Source: Pseudomonas putida (GTDB lineage: Bacteria; Pseudomonadota; Gammaproteobacteria; Pseudomonadales; Pseudomonadaceae). From it: DNA of 64,000 bases. Each line of letters begins with the position of its first letter. The stretch's first letter is position 1. Of this stretch, positions 16,748-25,566 are shown piece after piece. Location of the stretch: positions 2,914,501 to 2,978,500 of the forward strand of contig CP124529.1 in NCBI GenBank assembly GCA_029953615.1, in the 5' to 3' direction. The notes beneath the pieces are model-generated. The model worked only from the letters and a program-made list of their open reading frames with translations. It did not search any database and was not told the origin of the DNA. A program made the translations under genes and the position numbers.

Positions 16748-17716
16748 ATGGGTGAGTTCGAGCTGATCAGCCATTACTTTGCCGCCGCGCCCTGTGCGCA
16801 AGGCGGTGACGGTGTGGCCTTGGGCATCGGCGACGACTGCGCCCTGCTGAGCCTTCCCGCCGGCGAGCAACTGGCGGTGTCCACCGACACCCTGGTCGCC
16901 GGGGTGCATTTTCCGGCGGTGTGCGACCCGTGGTTGCTCGGCCAGCGTTCGCTGGCCGTGGCGGCCAGCGACCTGGCGGCCATGGGCGCCACTCCCATCG
17001 GTTTCACCCTTGCCCTGACCTTGCCCGAGGTCAGCGCCGACTGGCTGCAAGCCTACGCCAGCGGCCTGAACCGCATGGCCAGCCACTGCCAGCTGAGCCT
17101 GATCGGTGGCGACACTACCCGTGGCCCCCTGAGCATCACCATGACCGTGTTCGGCCGGGTTCCGGCGGGGCAGGCGTTGCGCCGTGACGGCGCTCGCCCG
17201 GGCGATCTGCTGTGCGTGGGGGGCGAGCTGGGTAACGCGGCGGGGGCCTTGCCGCTGGTACTGGGCCAGCGCCAGGCCGATGCCGCGCTGGCGCAGCCGT
17301 TGCTCGATCATTACTGGTCGCCGTCGCCGCAGTTCGCCCTGGGCCAGTTGCTGCGCGGGCGTGCCACCTCGGCACTGGACATTTCCGACGGCCTGCTGGC
17401 CGATTGTGGGCATATCGCCAAGGCCTCCCGCGTGGCGCTCGAGGTGAACCTAGAGCAGGTACCGATGTCATCTGCCCTGCAGGGCCTGCTCGGCACCGAG
17501 GCGGCTATACACGCGGCGCTGACCGGTGGCGACGACTATGTGCTGGCGTTCACCTTGCCGCCAGACCAGCTTTCACCCCTGCAGGCACAAGGCCTGGCGG
17601 CGCTGCATGTCATCGGGCGGGTGCTCGAAGGGCAGGGTGTCAGCCTGCGCGACCGGCAGGGCCGGGACATAACCCCGCGGCAACGCGGCTATCAACATTT
17701 TAGGGAGACACCGTGA
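16748..17716 (+). CDS. thiL: thiamine-monophosphate kinase
   Basis: 322 residues from the ATG at 16748 (MGEFELISHYF). The PurM-type ATP-binding motifs are present: GIGDDCALL, STDTLVAGVHF, SDLAAMGATPIG and LIGGDTTRG, plus ALDISDGLLADCGHIAKAS and TGGDDYVLAF. It phosphorylates ThMP to the active cofactor ThDP. It starts 18 bp after nusB, and its stop overlaps the pgpA start (GTGA). Confidence 0.96.
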   Translation: MGEFELISHYFAAAPCAQGGDGVALGIGDDCALLSLPAGEQLAVSTDTLVAGVHFPAVCDPWLLGQRSLAVAASDLAAMGATPIGFTLALTLPEVSADWLQAYASGLNRMASHCQLSLIGGDTTRGPLSITMTVFGRVPAGQALRRDGARPGDLLCVGGELGNAAGALPLVLGQRQADAALAQPLLDHYWSPSPQFALGQLLRGRATSALDISDGLLADCGHIAKASRVALEVNLEQVPMSSALQGLLGTEAAIHAALTGGDDYVLAFTLPPDQLSPLQAQGLAALHVIGRVLEGQGVSLRDRQGRDITPRQRGYQHFRETP

Positions 17717-18216
17717 CCGATCACCCCAACCAGGTGCCTGCGGAGTTCGTTCCGCCTTCGGTCTGGCGCAACCCGTGGCACTTCATCGCCTTCGGCTTCG
17801 GCTCCGGTACCTTGCCCAAGGCGCCGGGTACCTGGGGCTCGCTGGTGGCCATCCCGTTCATCCCGCTGTGGCAGATGCTGCCCGACTGGGGCTACTGGCT
17901 GTTGCTGGGCGTGAGCATGCTGTTCGGCTTCTGGCTCTGCGGCAAGGTCGCCAATGATTTGCGCGTGCACGACCACGAAGGCATTGTCTGGGACGAGATC
18001 GTCGGCATGTGGATAACCCTCTGGCTGGTGCCGGAAGGCTGGCAATGGCTGCTGGCGGGGTTCCTGATGTTCCGCTTCTTCGACATCCTCAAACCGTGGC
18101 CGATCCGCTGGGTCGACCGCCATGTGCATGGAGGCGTCGGGATCATGCTCGATGATATCCTGGCCGGCGTGTTTGCCTGGTTAAGCATGCAGGTTCTGGT
18201 GTGGGCGGTTGCCTGA
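17713..18216 (+). CDS. pgpA: phosphatidylglycerophosphatase A
   Basis: 167 residues with four hydrophobic segments. The conserved blocks are GFGSGTLPKAPGTWGSL, HDHEGIVWDEIVGMW (acidic catalytic residues) and FRFFDILKPWPIRWVDRHVHGGVGIMLDDILAG. It is an inner-membrane enzyme that dephosphorylates PGP to phosphatidylglycerol. GTG start at 17713, coupled to thiL; last member of the nrdR-to-pgpA run before the solute-binding protein gene. Confidence 0.96.
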   Translation: MTDHPNQVPAEFVPPSVWRNPWHFIAFGFGSGTLPKAPGTWGSLVAIPFIPLWQMLPDWGYWLLLGVSMLFGFWLCGKVANDLRVHDHEGIVWDEIVGMWITLWLVPEGWQWLLAGFLMFRFFDILKPWPIRWVDRHVHGGVGIMLDDILAGVFAWLSMQVLVWAVA

Positions 18217-18232
18217 TACAGGGAGCGGATGA

Positions 18233-18973
18233 ATGGCCATGAGGGCGATGCTGCTGGTAATGCTGCTGAGCCTCGCCCCTTGGGCGGCTGCCGAAGGTGT
18301 GCCGAAGCAGGTCCACCTGGTCAGCGAAGAGTGGCTCGACTACACCAACGCCGACGGTACCGGGGTGGCCTGGGATGTGCTGCGCAAGGTGTTCGAGCCG
18401 GCCGGGGTCAAGGTGGTGACCCAGAGCGCGCCCTACAGCCGTGCCGTCGGGCTGGTGAAGCGTGGCGAGGCAGACGCCTGGGTAGGTTCATACAAGGAAG
18501 AGAACGACGACAACCTGTACCCGCGCTGGCACTTCGACATGGACCACATCTATGCCCTGGGGCTGGCCAGCAAGCCTGTGCCTACCCAGCAGACCATAGG
18601 CCGCTACCGCTTGGCCTGGGTGCGTGGCTACGACTTCGGCAGCTACCTGCCGAATGTGCATGACTTTCGCGAGGTCCAGCGCCGCGAAGGTATCCTGCCA
18701 ATGCTGGAGCATGACCGTGTGGACTTCTACATCGATGCGCTGACCGAGGTCGACTACGTGCTCGGCCAGACCTCCCAGCCCGAGCGCTTCCGCCGCAGCC
18801 ATGTGGCCGAGCTGCCGCTGTACCTGGCCTTTGCCCGCAACGACCAGGCCAAGGCCCTGCGCGACCTGTTCGACAAGCGCATGGCCGAACTGGTACGCAG
18901 TGGCGAACTCAAGCCCATATTCGAGCACTGGCAGCAGCCGTATCCGTTCAGGCCCGACAGCAAACCGCATTGA
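18233..18973 (+). CDS. periplasmic substrate-binding protein, amino-acid ABC type (orphan)
   Basis: 246 residues with a signal peptide (MAMRAMLLVMLLSLAPWAAA) and a type-II periplasmic-binding fold (bac solute-binding family 3): VHLVSEEWLDYTN, AWDVLRKVFEPAGVKV, RAVGLVKRGEADAWVGSYKE. No permease or ATPase lies nearby, so it may be an orphan receptor or a sensor-like protein. It follows pgpA by 16 bp and may be read through from it. The ligand is unknown. Confidence 0.8.
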   Translation: MAMRAMLLVMLLSLAPWAAAEGVPKQVHLVSEEWLDYTNADGTGVAWDVLRKVFEPAGVKVVTQSAPYSRAVGLVKRGEADAWVGSYKEENDDNLYPRWHFDMDHIYALGLASKPVPTQQTIGRYRLAWVRGYDFGSYLPNVHDFREVQRREGILPMLEHDRVDFYIDALTEVDYVLGQTSQPERFRRSHVAELPLYLAFARNDQAKALRDLFDKRMAELVRSGELKPIFEHWQQPYPFRPDSKPH

Positions 18974-19001
18974 ATAGCCGGTTTCCTGAGCTGACACGGC
19001 C

Positions 19002-19090
19002 CCTGTGGGAGCGGGCGTGCCCGCGAAGAATCCACCGTGGTGTGTGGCACCGGCTACGCCGGTGTTCGCGGGCATGCCCGCTCCCACAGG
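19002..19090. repeat. REP pair
   Basis: Inverted pair with a GCACCGGCTACGCCGGTGTTCGC spacer palindrome. It separates the solute-binding protein gene from ribA and is a likely 3'-end boundary. Confidence 0.9.
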
Positions 19091-19220
19091 ATTGAGTACA
19101 GCGCTCTACTAAGCATCGAACTTTTCGATCTTACCCCACGGTATTCAGCCAGCCCATATCCCCCAACCTGCTGATACAATCGGCCCACGAGAAATTTTCA
19201 ACTTATTCCAGGAGCACAAC

Positions 19221-19838
19221 GTGCCCGTCGTCTTTGTTGCCGCCTCTAAACTCCCGACGCCCTTCGCGACCTTCACCATGCATGGCTTCCTCGACGAAGC
19301 CACCGGCCGTGAGCACGTGGTGCTCAGCCTGGGTGACATCGCGGACGGCCAGCCGGTGCTGGGGCGCCTGCACTCCGAGTGCCTGACCGGCGATGCCCTG
19401 TTCAGCCAGCGCTGCGACTGCGGTTCACAGCTGGAAGCCGCGCTGCAGGCAATCGCCCGTGAAGGCCGTGGCGTGCTGCTGTACCTGCGCCAGGAAGGCC
19501 GCGGCATCGGCCTGCTGAACAAGATTCGCGCCTACGAGCTGCAGGATGGTGGCGCCGATACCGTCGAGGCCAACGAGCGCCTGGGCTTTGCCGCCGACCA
19601 GCGCGACTACGCCATATGCCTGCCGATGCTGGAGCACCTGGGCGTGAAGTCGCTGCGCCTGATGACCAACAACCCGCGCAAGGTCAAAGCCCTGACCGAC
19701 ATGAACATCGTCGTCGCCGAGCGCGTACCGCTGCATACCGGGCACAACCCGCACAACCGCTACTACCTGGCGACGAAGGCCGGCAAGCTGGGCCATATGC
19801 TGGGTAACGAGCACCAGGGCGAGGTGCCTCAGGCGTGA
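19221..19838 (+). CDS. ribA: GTP cyclohydrolase II
   Basis: 205 residues. The zinc-binding cysteines are Cys54, Cys65 and Cys67 ([18 protein letters not shown]), followed by [23 protein letters not shown] and the GTP-contacting [12 protein letters not shown]. It opens the imidazole ring of GTP, the first step of riboflavin synthesis. The GTG at 19221 follows CAGGAG. It is the only intact cyclohydrolase II in the window, which fits the degenerate C-terminal domain of the upstream RibBA. It overlaps the next gene by 4 bp. Confidence 0.96.
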   Translation: MPVVFVAASKLPTPFATFTMHGFLDEATGREHVVLSLGDIADGQPVLGRLHSECLTGDALFSQRCDCGSQLEAALQAIAREGRGVLLYLRQEGRGIGLLNKIRAYELQDGGADTVEANERLGFAADQRDYAICLPMLEHLGVKSLRLMTNNPRKVKALTDMNIVVAERVPLHTGHNPHNRYYLATKAGKLGHMLGNEHQGEVPQA

Positions 19839-20254
19839 CCCGCGCCGAGGTCAAGCGGCGCCTGGCGCTGGCCTGGTGGCAGTACCTGGCAGTGGGCCTG
19901 GTGCCGCTGCCGGTGATGGCCTGGGCCTTCGGTGGTGGTGATGCGCTGGCCTCGGTGCTGGCCATGCCGCTGTTCATTGCCGGCGCGGCGACCATGTTCC
20001 TCAGCCTGCCGCGCTTCGGTGCCTACAAGCGCGCCCTCATCGCCACTTCCAAGGTGCTTGGCACTGGCGAAGAACCTGCCGCCTGGATCGAGCTGGCGCG
20101 GGTGCGGCGCCTGGCCATGCTGTATGCCTGCTTCCCCGCCTGGGTTGCCGCCCTGTCGGTACTGGTCGGCCTGGAGGCGGTGCCGCAGATCCTGCTGGCG
20201 TTGTCCACCGTGGTGGTGCTGTACCTCTATCGCATTCCCCGCCAGCTCGGCTGA
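19835..20254 (+). CDS. small membrane protein of unknown function
   Basis: 139 residues with about four transmembrane segments ([71 protein letters not shown]) and a basic N-terminus (MTRAEVKRR). No recognised motif. The GTG start overlaps the ribA stop, and its own stop overlaps the next start (TGATG), so it is translationally coupled on both sides. Its place next to a BtuF-like protein suggests an envelope role, not more. Confidence 0.7.
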   Translation: MTRAEVKRRLALAWWQYLAVGLVPLPVMAWAFGGGDALASVLAMPLFIAGAATMFLSLPRFGAYKRALIATSKVLGTGEEPAAWIELARVRRLAMLYACFPAWVAALSVLVGLEAVPQILLALSTVVVLYLYRIPRQLG

Positions 20255-21066
20255 TGCGCCTGCTGCCCGGCCTGTTGACGCTGTTCGCCTGCTCCGCACT
20301 GGCTGGCGAACCGCTGCGGGTGGTCAGCCTGGCCCCGTCGATGAGCGAGATCATGCTCGAACTGCAGGCCGATGACCTGCTGGTCGGTGTGCTTGACGGT
20401 GGCGAACGGCCGGCGGCGCTGCGCGAGCTGCCCTCGGTGGGGCGCCAGGGGCAGCTGGACATGGAGCGCCTGCTCAGCCTGCGCCCCGACCTGTTGCTGC
20501 TGTGGCCGGGCAGCGTGCCGTCGGCCCAACGTGACCAGCTCAAGCGCCTGGGCATCGCTACCTTCAGCGCCGAACCCCATGATATAGACCAACTGATCGA
20601 GCAGATCGAAGCCATTGCTGAGCGTGTCGGCCGTGCCGAACAGGGCCGGCGGTATGCCCAGGCCTTGCGTGACCGGTTGCGGCAGTTGCGCCAGCAGTAT
20701 CGAAGGGCCGAGCCCTTGCAGGTGTTCTACCAGGTCTGGGACCGTCCGCTGTACACGCTCGGTGGCCAGCAGGTGGTCAGCGATGCCCTGGCCGTTTGCG
20801 GGGCGCGTAATGTCTTTGCCGATCTCGCCCAGCCGGCGCCGCAGGTAAATGTGGAATCTGTGCTGCTGCGCAACCCCCAGGTCATCCTGGCGGGTGATGA
20901 AGCGCAACTGGCGAGCTGGAGGGCCTGGCCGCAACTGCGTGCGGTTGCCGATGAGCGTTTGCTGGTGGTGCCGGACAAAGGCCTGGAGCGGCCCAGTGGG
21001 CAGATGATCGAAGCAACGGCGCGGTTGTGTGCGTTGCTCGAGGCTGAAGTGCCAACGATCCGATGA
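20254..21066 (+). CDS. BtuF-like cobalamin/metal-chelate periplasmic binding protein
   Basis: 270 residues: short signal peptide ([17 protein letters not shown]), then the two-lobed class III binding fold typical of BtuF/FhuD-type proteins: LRVVSLAPSMSEIMLEL, GRQGQLDMERLLSLRPDLLLLWPG and a long connecting helix near residues 105-150. No BtuCD genes are adjacent, so it must use a transporter encoded elsewhere. Cobalamin is the best guess from sequence class; siderophores or heme are alternatives. The neighbouring ribA link may simply be operonic convenience. Confidence 0.75.
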   Translation: MRLLPGLLTLFACSALAGEPLRVVSLAPSMSEIMLELQADDLLVGVLDGGERPAALRELPSVGRQGQLDMERLLSLRPDLLLLWPGSVPSAQRDQLKRLGIATFSAEPHDIDQLIEQIEAIAERVGRAEQGRRYAQALRDRLRQLRQQYRRAEPLQVFYQVWDRPLYTLGGQQVVSDALAVCGARNVFADLAQPAPQVNVESVLLRNPQVILAGDEAQLASWRAWPQLRAVADERLLVVPDKGLERPSGQMIEATARLCALLEAEVPTIR

Positions 21067-21069
21067 GCT

Positions 21070-21178
21070 TTTGCGAGGGCTGCGCCCTCGATCGCGACGC
21101 AAGGCCGCTCCTACAAAGAACTGCGCGGTTCCTGTAGGAGCGGCCTTGTGTCGCGATGGGCCGCAAAGCGGCCCCAAA
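21070..21178. repeat. REP-like palindrome cluster (second sequence type)
   Basis: Inverted repeats based on AAGGCCGCTCCTACA / TGTAGGAGCGGCCTT, flanked by GAGGGCTGCGCCCTC and GGGCCGCAAAGCGGCCC hairpins. It lies between convergent btuF-like and dxs genes and differs from the GCGGGC-type REPs elsewhere in the window. Confidence 0.8.
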
Positions 21179-21181
21179 ATC

Positions 21182-23077
21182 TCAAAGCCCGAGCCTGGCC
21201 ATGCGGGCCTTCACCGAAGCCTCGATACCGACTGCATCAAGCCCACACTCAGCCAGCATCTGCGCAGGCTTGGCATGCTCGACATAGATGTCCGGCAACC
21301 CCAGGTGCAACAGCGGTTTCACGATCGCCTCCTTGGCCAGGAACTCACCAACAGCCGCACCGGCACCGCCCATGATGGCGTTTTCTTCGATGGTCACCAG
21401 CAGGTCATGGCGTGCGGCCAGCTCCAGCACCAGCACCTCGTCCAGCGGTTTGACAAAGCGCATGTCGACCACGGTAGCGTTGATCTGCTCGGCTACCTGC
21501 ATGGCCTCGGCCAGTTGCACGCCGAACACCAGCAAGGCGACTTTCTCGCCTTGGCGACGGACCACGCCCTTGCCGATTTCCAGCGGCTCCAGGTCACCAC
21601 TGATCGGCGCGTTCGGGCCGGTGCCACGCGGGTAGCGCACAGCCGCCGGGCCGTTGTACAGGTGGCCGGTGCTGAGCATCTTGCGCAGCTCGTTCTCGTC
21701 GCTTGGGGTCATTACCAGCATGCCCGGGATACAGCGCAGGTACGACAGGTCGTAGCTGCCCGCGTGGGTCGGGCCGTCTTCGCCGACCAGGCCGGCGCGG
21801 TCGATGGCGAACAGTACGTCGAGGTTCTGTACCGCCACGTCGTGAATCAGTTGGTCGTAGGCGCGCTGCAGGAAGGTAGAGTAGATTGCCACCACCGGCT
21901 TGCTGCCCTCGCAGGCCATGCCGGCCGCCAGGGTCACGGCATGCTGCTCGGCGATCGCCACGTCGAAATAACGCTCCGGGTAGCGCTCGCTGAAATCGAC
22001 CAGGTCGGAGCCTTCCTTCATCGCCGGGGTAATGCCCACCAGGCGATTGTCGGCGGCGGCCATGTCGCACAGCCACTGGCCGAACACCGCGGAGTATTTC
22101 GGGCCGCTGGCCTTCTTCGGTGCAGCGGGTTTGTCGACCGGCTCCAGCTTGGTGATGGCGTGGTAGCCGATGGGGTCGATCTCGGCCGGGGCGAAGCCCT
22201 TGCCCTTCTTGGTCACCACGTGCAGGAACTGCGGGCCCTTGAGGTCACGCATGTTGCGCAGGGTGGCGATCATGGTCGGCAGGTCGTGGCCGTCGATCGG
22301 GCCGATGTAGTTCCAGCCCAGTTCTTCGAACAGCGTGCCCGGCACCAGCATGCCTTTGGCGTACTCCTCGGTGCGGCGGGCGATTTCCCAGGCGCCCGGC
22401 AGGCGCGACAGCACTTTCTTGCTGCCTTCGCGCATGCTTGCGTAGGTACGGCTGGAAAGGATCTTGGCCAGGTAGTTGGACAGGCCGCCGACATTGCGCG
22501 AAATCGACATGTCGTTGTCGTTGAGGATCACCAGCATGTCGGCGTTGACTTCCTGGGCGTGGTTCAACGCCTCGAAGGCCATGCCGGCGGTCAGCGCGCC
22601 ATCACCGATCACCGCGATCGACTTGCGGTCGCTGTTCTGCAAGCGGGAGGCAATGGCCATGCCCAGTGCGGCGCTGATCGACGTGCTGGAGTGGCCGACG
22701 CCGAAGGTGTCGTACTCGCTCTCGCTGCGGCGCGGGAAGGCGGCGATGCCGTCCTTCTGGCGCAGGCTGAGCATGCGCTTACGGCGCCCGGTGAGGATCT
22801 TGTGCGGGTAGGCCTGGTGGCCCACGTCCCACACCAGCCGGTCGTCGGGGGTGTCGAAGACGTAGTGCAGGGCGATGGTCAGTTCGATGACGCCCAGGCC
22901 GGCACCAAAATGCCCACCGGTCTGACCCACGGTGTAGAGCAATTCCTGGCGCAGTTCGTCGGCCAGGGTCTCCAGGTCGGCTTCGGCCAGCCGGCGCAGG
23001 CCGGCAGGCGTGTCAGCGCGGTCGAGCAACGGCGTGACCGGGCGTTCGCGGGGGATCTCTTGAAACGTCGTGGGCAT
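21182..23077 (-). CDS. dxs: 1-deoxy-D-xylulose-5-phosphate synthase
   Basis: 631 residues, the usual length. It shows the ThDP-binding motif [17 protein letters not shown]...[18 protein letters not shown], the transketolase central domain ([27 protein letters not shown]) and C-terminal PRGTGPNAP. It makes DXP from pyruvate and glyceraldehyde-3-phosphate, the entry step of the MEP isoprenoid route and a precursor for thiamine and pyridoxal. The ATG at 23077 gives the family start MPTTFQEIP; the open frame upstream runs through REP sequence and is ignored. Confidence 0.97.
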   Translation of the reverse strand: MPTTFQEIPRERPVTPLLDRADTPAGLRRLAEADLETLADELRQELLYTVGQTGGHFGAGLGVIELTIALHYVFDTPDDRLVWDVGHQAYPHKILTGRRKRMLSLRQKDGIAAFPRRSESEYDTFGVGHSSTSISAALGMAIASRLQNSDRKSIAVIGDGALTAGMAFEALNHAQEVNADMLVILNDNDMSISRNVGGLSNYLAKILSSRTYASMREGSKKVLSRLPGAWEIARRTEEYAKGMLVPGTLFEELGWNYIGPIDGHDLPTMIATLRNMRDLKGPQFLHVVTKKGKGFAPAEIDPIGYHAITKLEPVDKPAAPKKASGPKYSAVFGQWLCDMAAADNRLVGITPAMKEGSDLVDFSERYPERYFDVAIAEQHAVTLAAGMACEGSKPVVAIYSTFLQRAYDQLIHDVAVQNLDVLFAIDRAGLVGEDGPTHAGSYDLSYLRCIPGMLVMTPSDENELRKMLSTGHLYNGPAAVRYPRGTGPNAPISGDLEPLEIGKGVVRRQGEKVALLVFGVQLAEAMQVAEQINATVVDMRFVKPLDEVLVLELAARHDLLVTIEENAIMGGAGAAVGEFLAKEAIVKPLLHLGLPDIYVEHAKPAQMLAECGLDAVGIEASVKARMARLGL

Positions 23078-23158
23078 CAGGCGAGTCGTTATAGGTGTGT
23101 GAAGACGCGGCAGTTTACCCCATTGTAGGAAATACTGCCCATTCAGACGGGTGTCGCA

Positions 23159-23276
23159 TTGGGGCTGCTGTGCAGCCCTTCGCGGGCGCGCCCGCTCCCA
23201 GAGGTACAGGGCTCGAGAGCGGTGAGGGCCCTGTGGGAGCGGGCGCGCCCGCGAAGGGCCGCACAGCGGCCCCAAT
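23159..23276. repeat. REP pair between ispA and dxs
   Basis: Two GCGGGCGCGCCCGCTCCCA-type cores in inverted orientation, bounded by GGGGCTG...CAGCCC and GGCCGC...GCGGCC hairpins. It separates ispA from dxs, so readthrough into dxs must pass a long structured RNA. Confidence 0.9.
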
Positions 23277-23280
23277 CAAA

Positions 23281-24168
23281 TCAGTTGCGGCGTTCGACGA
23301 TGTAACGCGCCAGCGCCCGCAGCGGCTCGGCCTTTTCGCCGAAGCCTTCCAGTGCGACCAGCGCCTGGTCGCGCAGTTCGATCGCATAGGCCTTGGCCGC
23401 TTCCAGGCCCAGCAGCGCCGGGTAGGTCGGTTTGTCACGGGCGATATCGGCCCCTTGGCGTTTGCCCAAGGTGGCGGTATCGCTTTCCACGTCGAGAATA
23501 TCGTCCTGCACCTGGAAGGCCAGGCCGATCGCCTGTGCATAGGTCTGCAGGGCATCCAGTTGCACCTGCTCTGCGCGGGCGCTGGCCAGGGCGCCGAGGC
23601 GCACGCTGGCTTCGATCAGTGCACCGGTCTTGTGCCGGTGCATGAATTCCAGCGCCTGCTGGTCCAGCTTCAGGCCCACCGAACCGAGGTCGATGGCTTG
23701 CCCCCCGACCATGCCTGCCGGGCCGGCCGCCTTGGCCAGGGCCTGGACCATGGCCAGGCGAATGCTGTCGGCCTGCGGGCTCAGGCGCGGGTCGAGCAGG
23801 GCGCTGAAGGCCAGGCTCTGCAAACCGTCGCCGGCGAGGATCGCGCAGGCCTCATCGAAGGCCTTGTGGGTGGTCGGCTGGCCACGGCGCAGGTCGTCGT
23901 CATCCATGGCCGGCAGGTCGTCATGCACCAGCGAGTAGGCGTGGATCAGTTCCACCGCACAGGCCGCGCCGTTGGCCTGTTCGGCCGGGGCGCCCAAGGC
24001 TTCGCAGGCCGCATAGGCCAGCAACGGGCGCACGCGTTTGCCACCGTTCATCACGCTGTAGCGCATGGCGGCGTAAAGGCGTTCGAGTTCCTTGGTCGGG
24101 GCGACGAACAACGGTTCCAGGGCGGCATCGACCCGCGCCTGGCAACTGGCCTGGTAGGTGCCGATCAT
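23281..24168 (-). CDS. ispA: farnesyl diphosphate synthase (polyprenyl synthetase)
   Basis: 295 residues. The first aspartate-rich motif DDLPAMD lies at 83-89 (in [16 protein letters not shown]), the second reads [12 protein letters not shown], and [13 protein letters not shown] and [13 protein letters not shown] flank them. The short spacing upstream of the first motif suggests C15 product specificity. It condenses IPP with DMAPP/GPP downstream of the MEP pathway started by the neighbouring Dxs. The ATG at 24168 overlaps the xseB stop by 4 bp. Confidence 0.95.
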   Translation of the reverse strand: MIGTYQASCQARVDAALEPLFVAPTKELERLYAAMRYSVMNGGKRVRPLLAYAACEALGAPAEQANGAACAVELIHAYSLVHDDLPAMDDDDLRRGQPTTHKAFDEACAILAGDGLQSLAFSALLDPRLSPQADSIRLAMVQALAKAAGPAGMVGGQAIDLGSVGLKLDQQALEFMHRHKTGALIEASVRLGALASARAEQVQLDALQTYAQAIGLAFQVQDDILDVESDTATLGKRQGADIARDKPTYPALLGLEAAKAYAIELRDQALVALEGFGEKAEPLRALARYIVERRN

Positions 24169-24407
24169 GCTTCCGGCTCCGCGTCGAAGGGCTGGGCAGC
24201 CAGTTCGCCATCGCGTTCCAGCAGGATCTGCACCTTCTGCTCGGCCTGGGCCAGGGCGCCCTGGCAGTCACGGGTCAGGGCGATGCCTTGCTCGAAGGCG
24301 GCCAGCGACTCTTCCAGCGACAACTCGCCGTTCTCCAGGCGCTCGACCAGTGCTTGCAGGTCTGCGAGGGATTGCTCGAAATCGAGGGAGGCTTTTTTGC
24401 GGGCCAT
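24165..24407 (-). CDS. xseB: exodeoxyribonuclease VII small subunit
   Basis: 80 residues: [44 protein letters not shown] is the classical helical-hairpin XseB core, with an acidic tail. It partners XseA (encoded elsewhere) in single-strand exonuclease VII. The xseB-ispA-dxs order is standard in gamma-proteobacteria. The overlap with ispA implies coupled translation. Confidence 0.95.
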   Translation of the reverse strand: MARKKASLDFEQSLADLQALVERLENGELSLEESLAAFEQGIALTRDCQGALAQAEQKVQILLERDGELAAQPFDAEPEA

Positions 24408-24497
24408 GGCGACTGTCTCGGTGGCATTCAGAACGGCGCGACACTAGCAGAGCGGGGCGGGGGGAGCAAACTTCAGGGGTAATGAGGTGTGTTTCAA

Positions 24498-24590
24498 GGG
24501 CCCTTTCGCGGGCACGCCCGCTCCCACAGTGCACCACAGGTCTTGAAGGCTGTGGTGTACCTGTGGGAGCGGGCGTGCCCGCGAATGGCC
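24498..24590. repeat. REP pair between ribB and xseB
   Basis: Inverted pair of GCGGGCACGCCCGCTCCCACAG cores directly after the ribB stop codon on the minus strand. Confidence 0.9.
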
Positions 24591-24603
24591 CCGAAGTGGC
24601 GTA

Positions 24604-25254
24604 TCAGGCTGGCTCTGCTTCCAGCTCCAGCATGGCCTCACGGTACCGCGCCAGTTCCTCGATGGTCAGCACCGGCAGATTGTATTGTCGCGCATACACC
24701 GCTACCTGCTCGCCACGGGCCATCGTGCCATCGGGGTTCATCAGTTCGCACAGCACCGCTGCCGGGCGCAAGCCGGCCAGGCGTGCCAGGTCTACCGAAC
24801 CTTCGGTATGCCCACGGCGTGTCAGCACCCCGCCATTGCGTGCGCGCAGCGGGAACACATGCCCCGGGCTGACGATATGGCGCTGGTCTACGGTGGAGCG
24901 CAGTGCCGCGCCAATGGTGGTGATGCGGTCCTGGGCGGAAACCCCGGTGGTGATACCTTCCGCCGCCTCGATGGTGACGGTGAAGCCGGTGCCATGGCGG
25001 GCCTGGTTGTTCTGCACCATGGGTGCCAGTTGCAGTTCGTCGACGGTGGCCTCGTCCAGGCACAGGCAGACGATGCCGCTGCAATCGCGGATCATCATGG
25101 CCATGGTCTGCAGCGAGATGTTCTCGGCGGCGGCGATGATGTCCGCTTCGTCCTCGCGGTCGTCGTCGTCGAGCAGCAGCACAGGGCGCCCGGCCTGGAA
25201 GGCGGCGATGGCTGCGGAAACATTGGGGAATTGCGGGTGGTGCCTGGTGGACAT
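24604..25254 (-). CDS. ribB: 3,4-dihydroxy-2-butanone-4-phosphate synthase (riboswitch-controlled paralogue)
   Basis: 216 residues, single-domain DHBP synthase: acidic loop DDDDREDEADI, GTGFTVTIEAAEGITTGVSAQDR, SPGHVFPLRA and RRGHTEGSVDLARLAG. It converts ribulose-5-phosphate to DHBP plus formate, the same reaction as the first half of RibBA. The start at 25254 (MSTRHHPQ) has GAGGAGCG upstream. An FMN riboswitch occupies its leader, so unlike the rib operon this copy should respond to FMN. Confidence 0.95.
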   Translation of the reverse strand: MSTRHHPQFPNVSAAIAAFQAGRPVLLLDDDDREDEADIIAAAENISLQTMAMMIRDCSGIVCLCLDEATVDELQLAPMVQNNQARHGTGFTVTIEAAEGITTGVSAQDRITTIGAALRSTVDQRHIVSPGHVFPLRARNGGVLTRRGHTEGSVDLARLAGLRPAAVLCELMNPDGTMARGEQVAVYARQYNLPVLTIEELARYREAMLELEAEPA

Positions 25255-25308
25255 GAAACGCTCCTCGTGAATGATCGATGAACGTCTCGGGGCGAACAAA
25301 ATGCGTGC

Positions 25309-25333
25309 GCAGGGGCGCCCGAATGGCCCCTGC
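25309..25333 (-). terminator. hairpin downstream of FMN aptamer (expression platform candidate)
   Basis: 8-bp stem GCAGGGGC/GCCCCTGC on the minus-strand transcript, just after the aptamer, followed by a short loose T-stretch (CATTTTGTTC). It may act as a rho-independent terminator or as part of a translation-control platform ahead of ribB. Confidence 0.6.
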
Positions 25334-25473
25334 CTGACGCCTTCTTTCATCCGGACTATGACCGTCGGCTCTGGAGTCTCACCAGATCTGCTGACCCCCG
25401 GCATGGCCGGGGCGCTCGCGGGCTCATCTTTCGATTTACCGCCGGTGGGGACTTTCACCCCGCCCTGAAGACC
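25334..25473 (-). promoter_or_regulatory. FMN riboswitch (RFN element) in ribB leader
   Basis: Read on the minus strand, the conserved RFN blocks appear in order: GGGCGGGGTGAAAGTCCCC, ACCGGCGGTAAATC, AGCCCGCGAGC, CAGATCTGGTGAGACTCCAG, GAGCCGACGGTCATAGTCCG and GGATGAAAGAAGGC. The closing stem pairs CTTC with GAAG. FMN binding should lower ribB expression. Confidence 0.95.
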
Positions 25474-25566
25474 GGCCAAGCATACAGCACATTGCCACCC
25501 CGCAGGCAACCCACGGCTCTACGACCTTTGGCGGTATCATGCGGCTATGCATTCGAGGAACAGCCC

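Noticed and set aside
21029..23128. Plus-strand 699-codon open frame
   Set aside because: Lies opposite dxs and shows only shadow composition; dxs is complete with all motifs.
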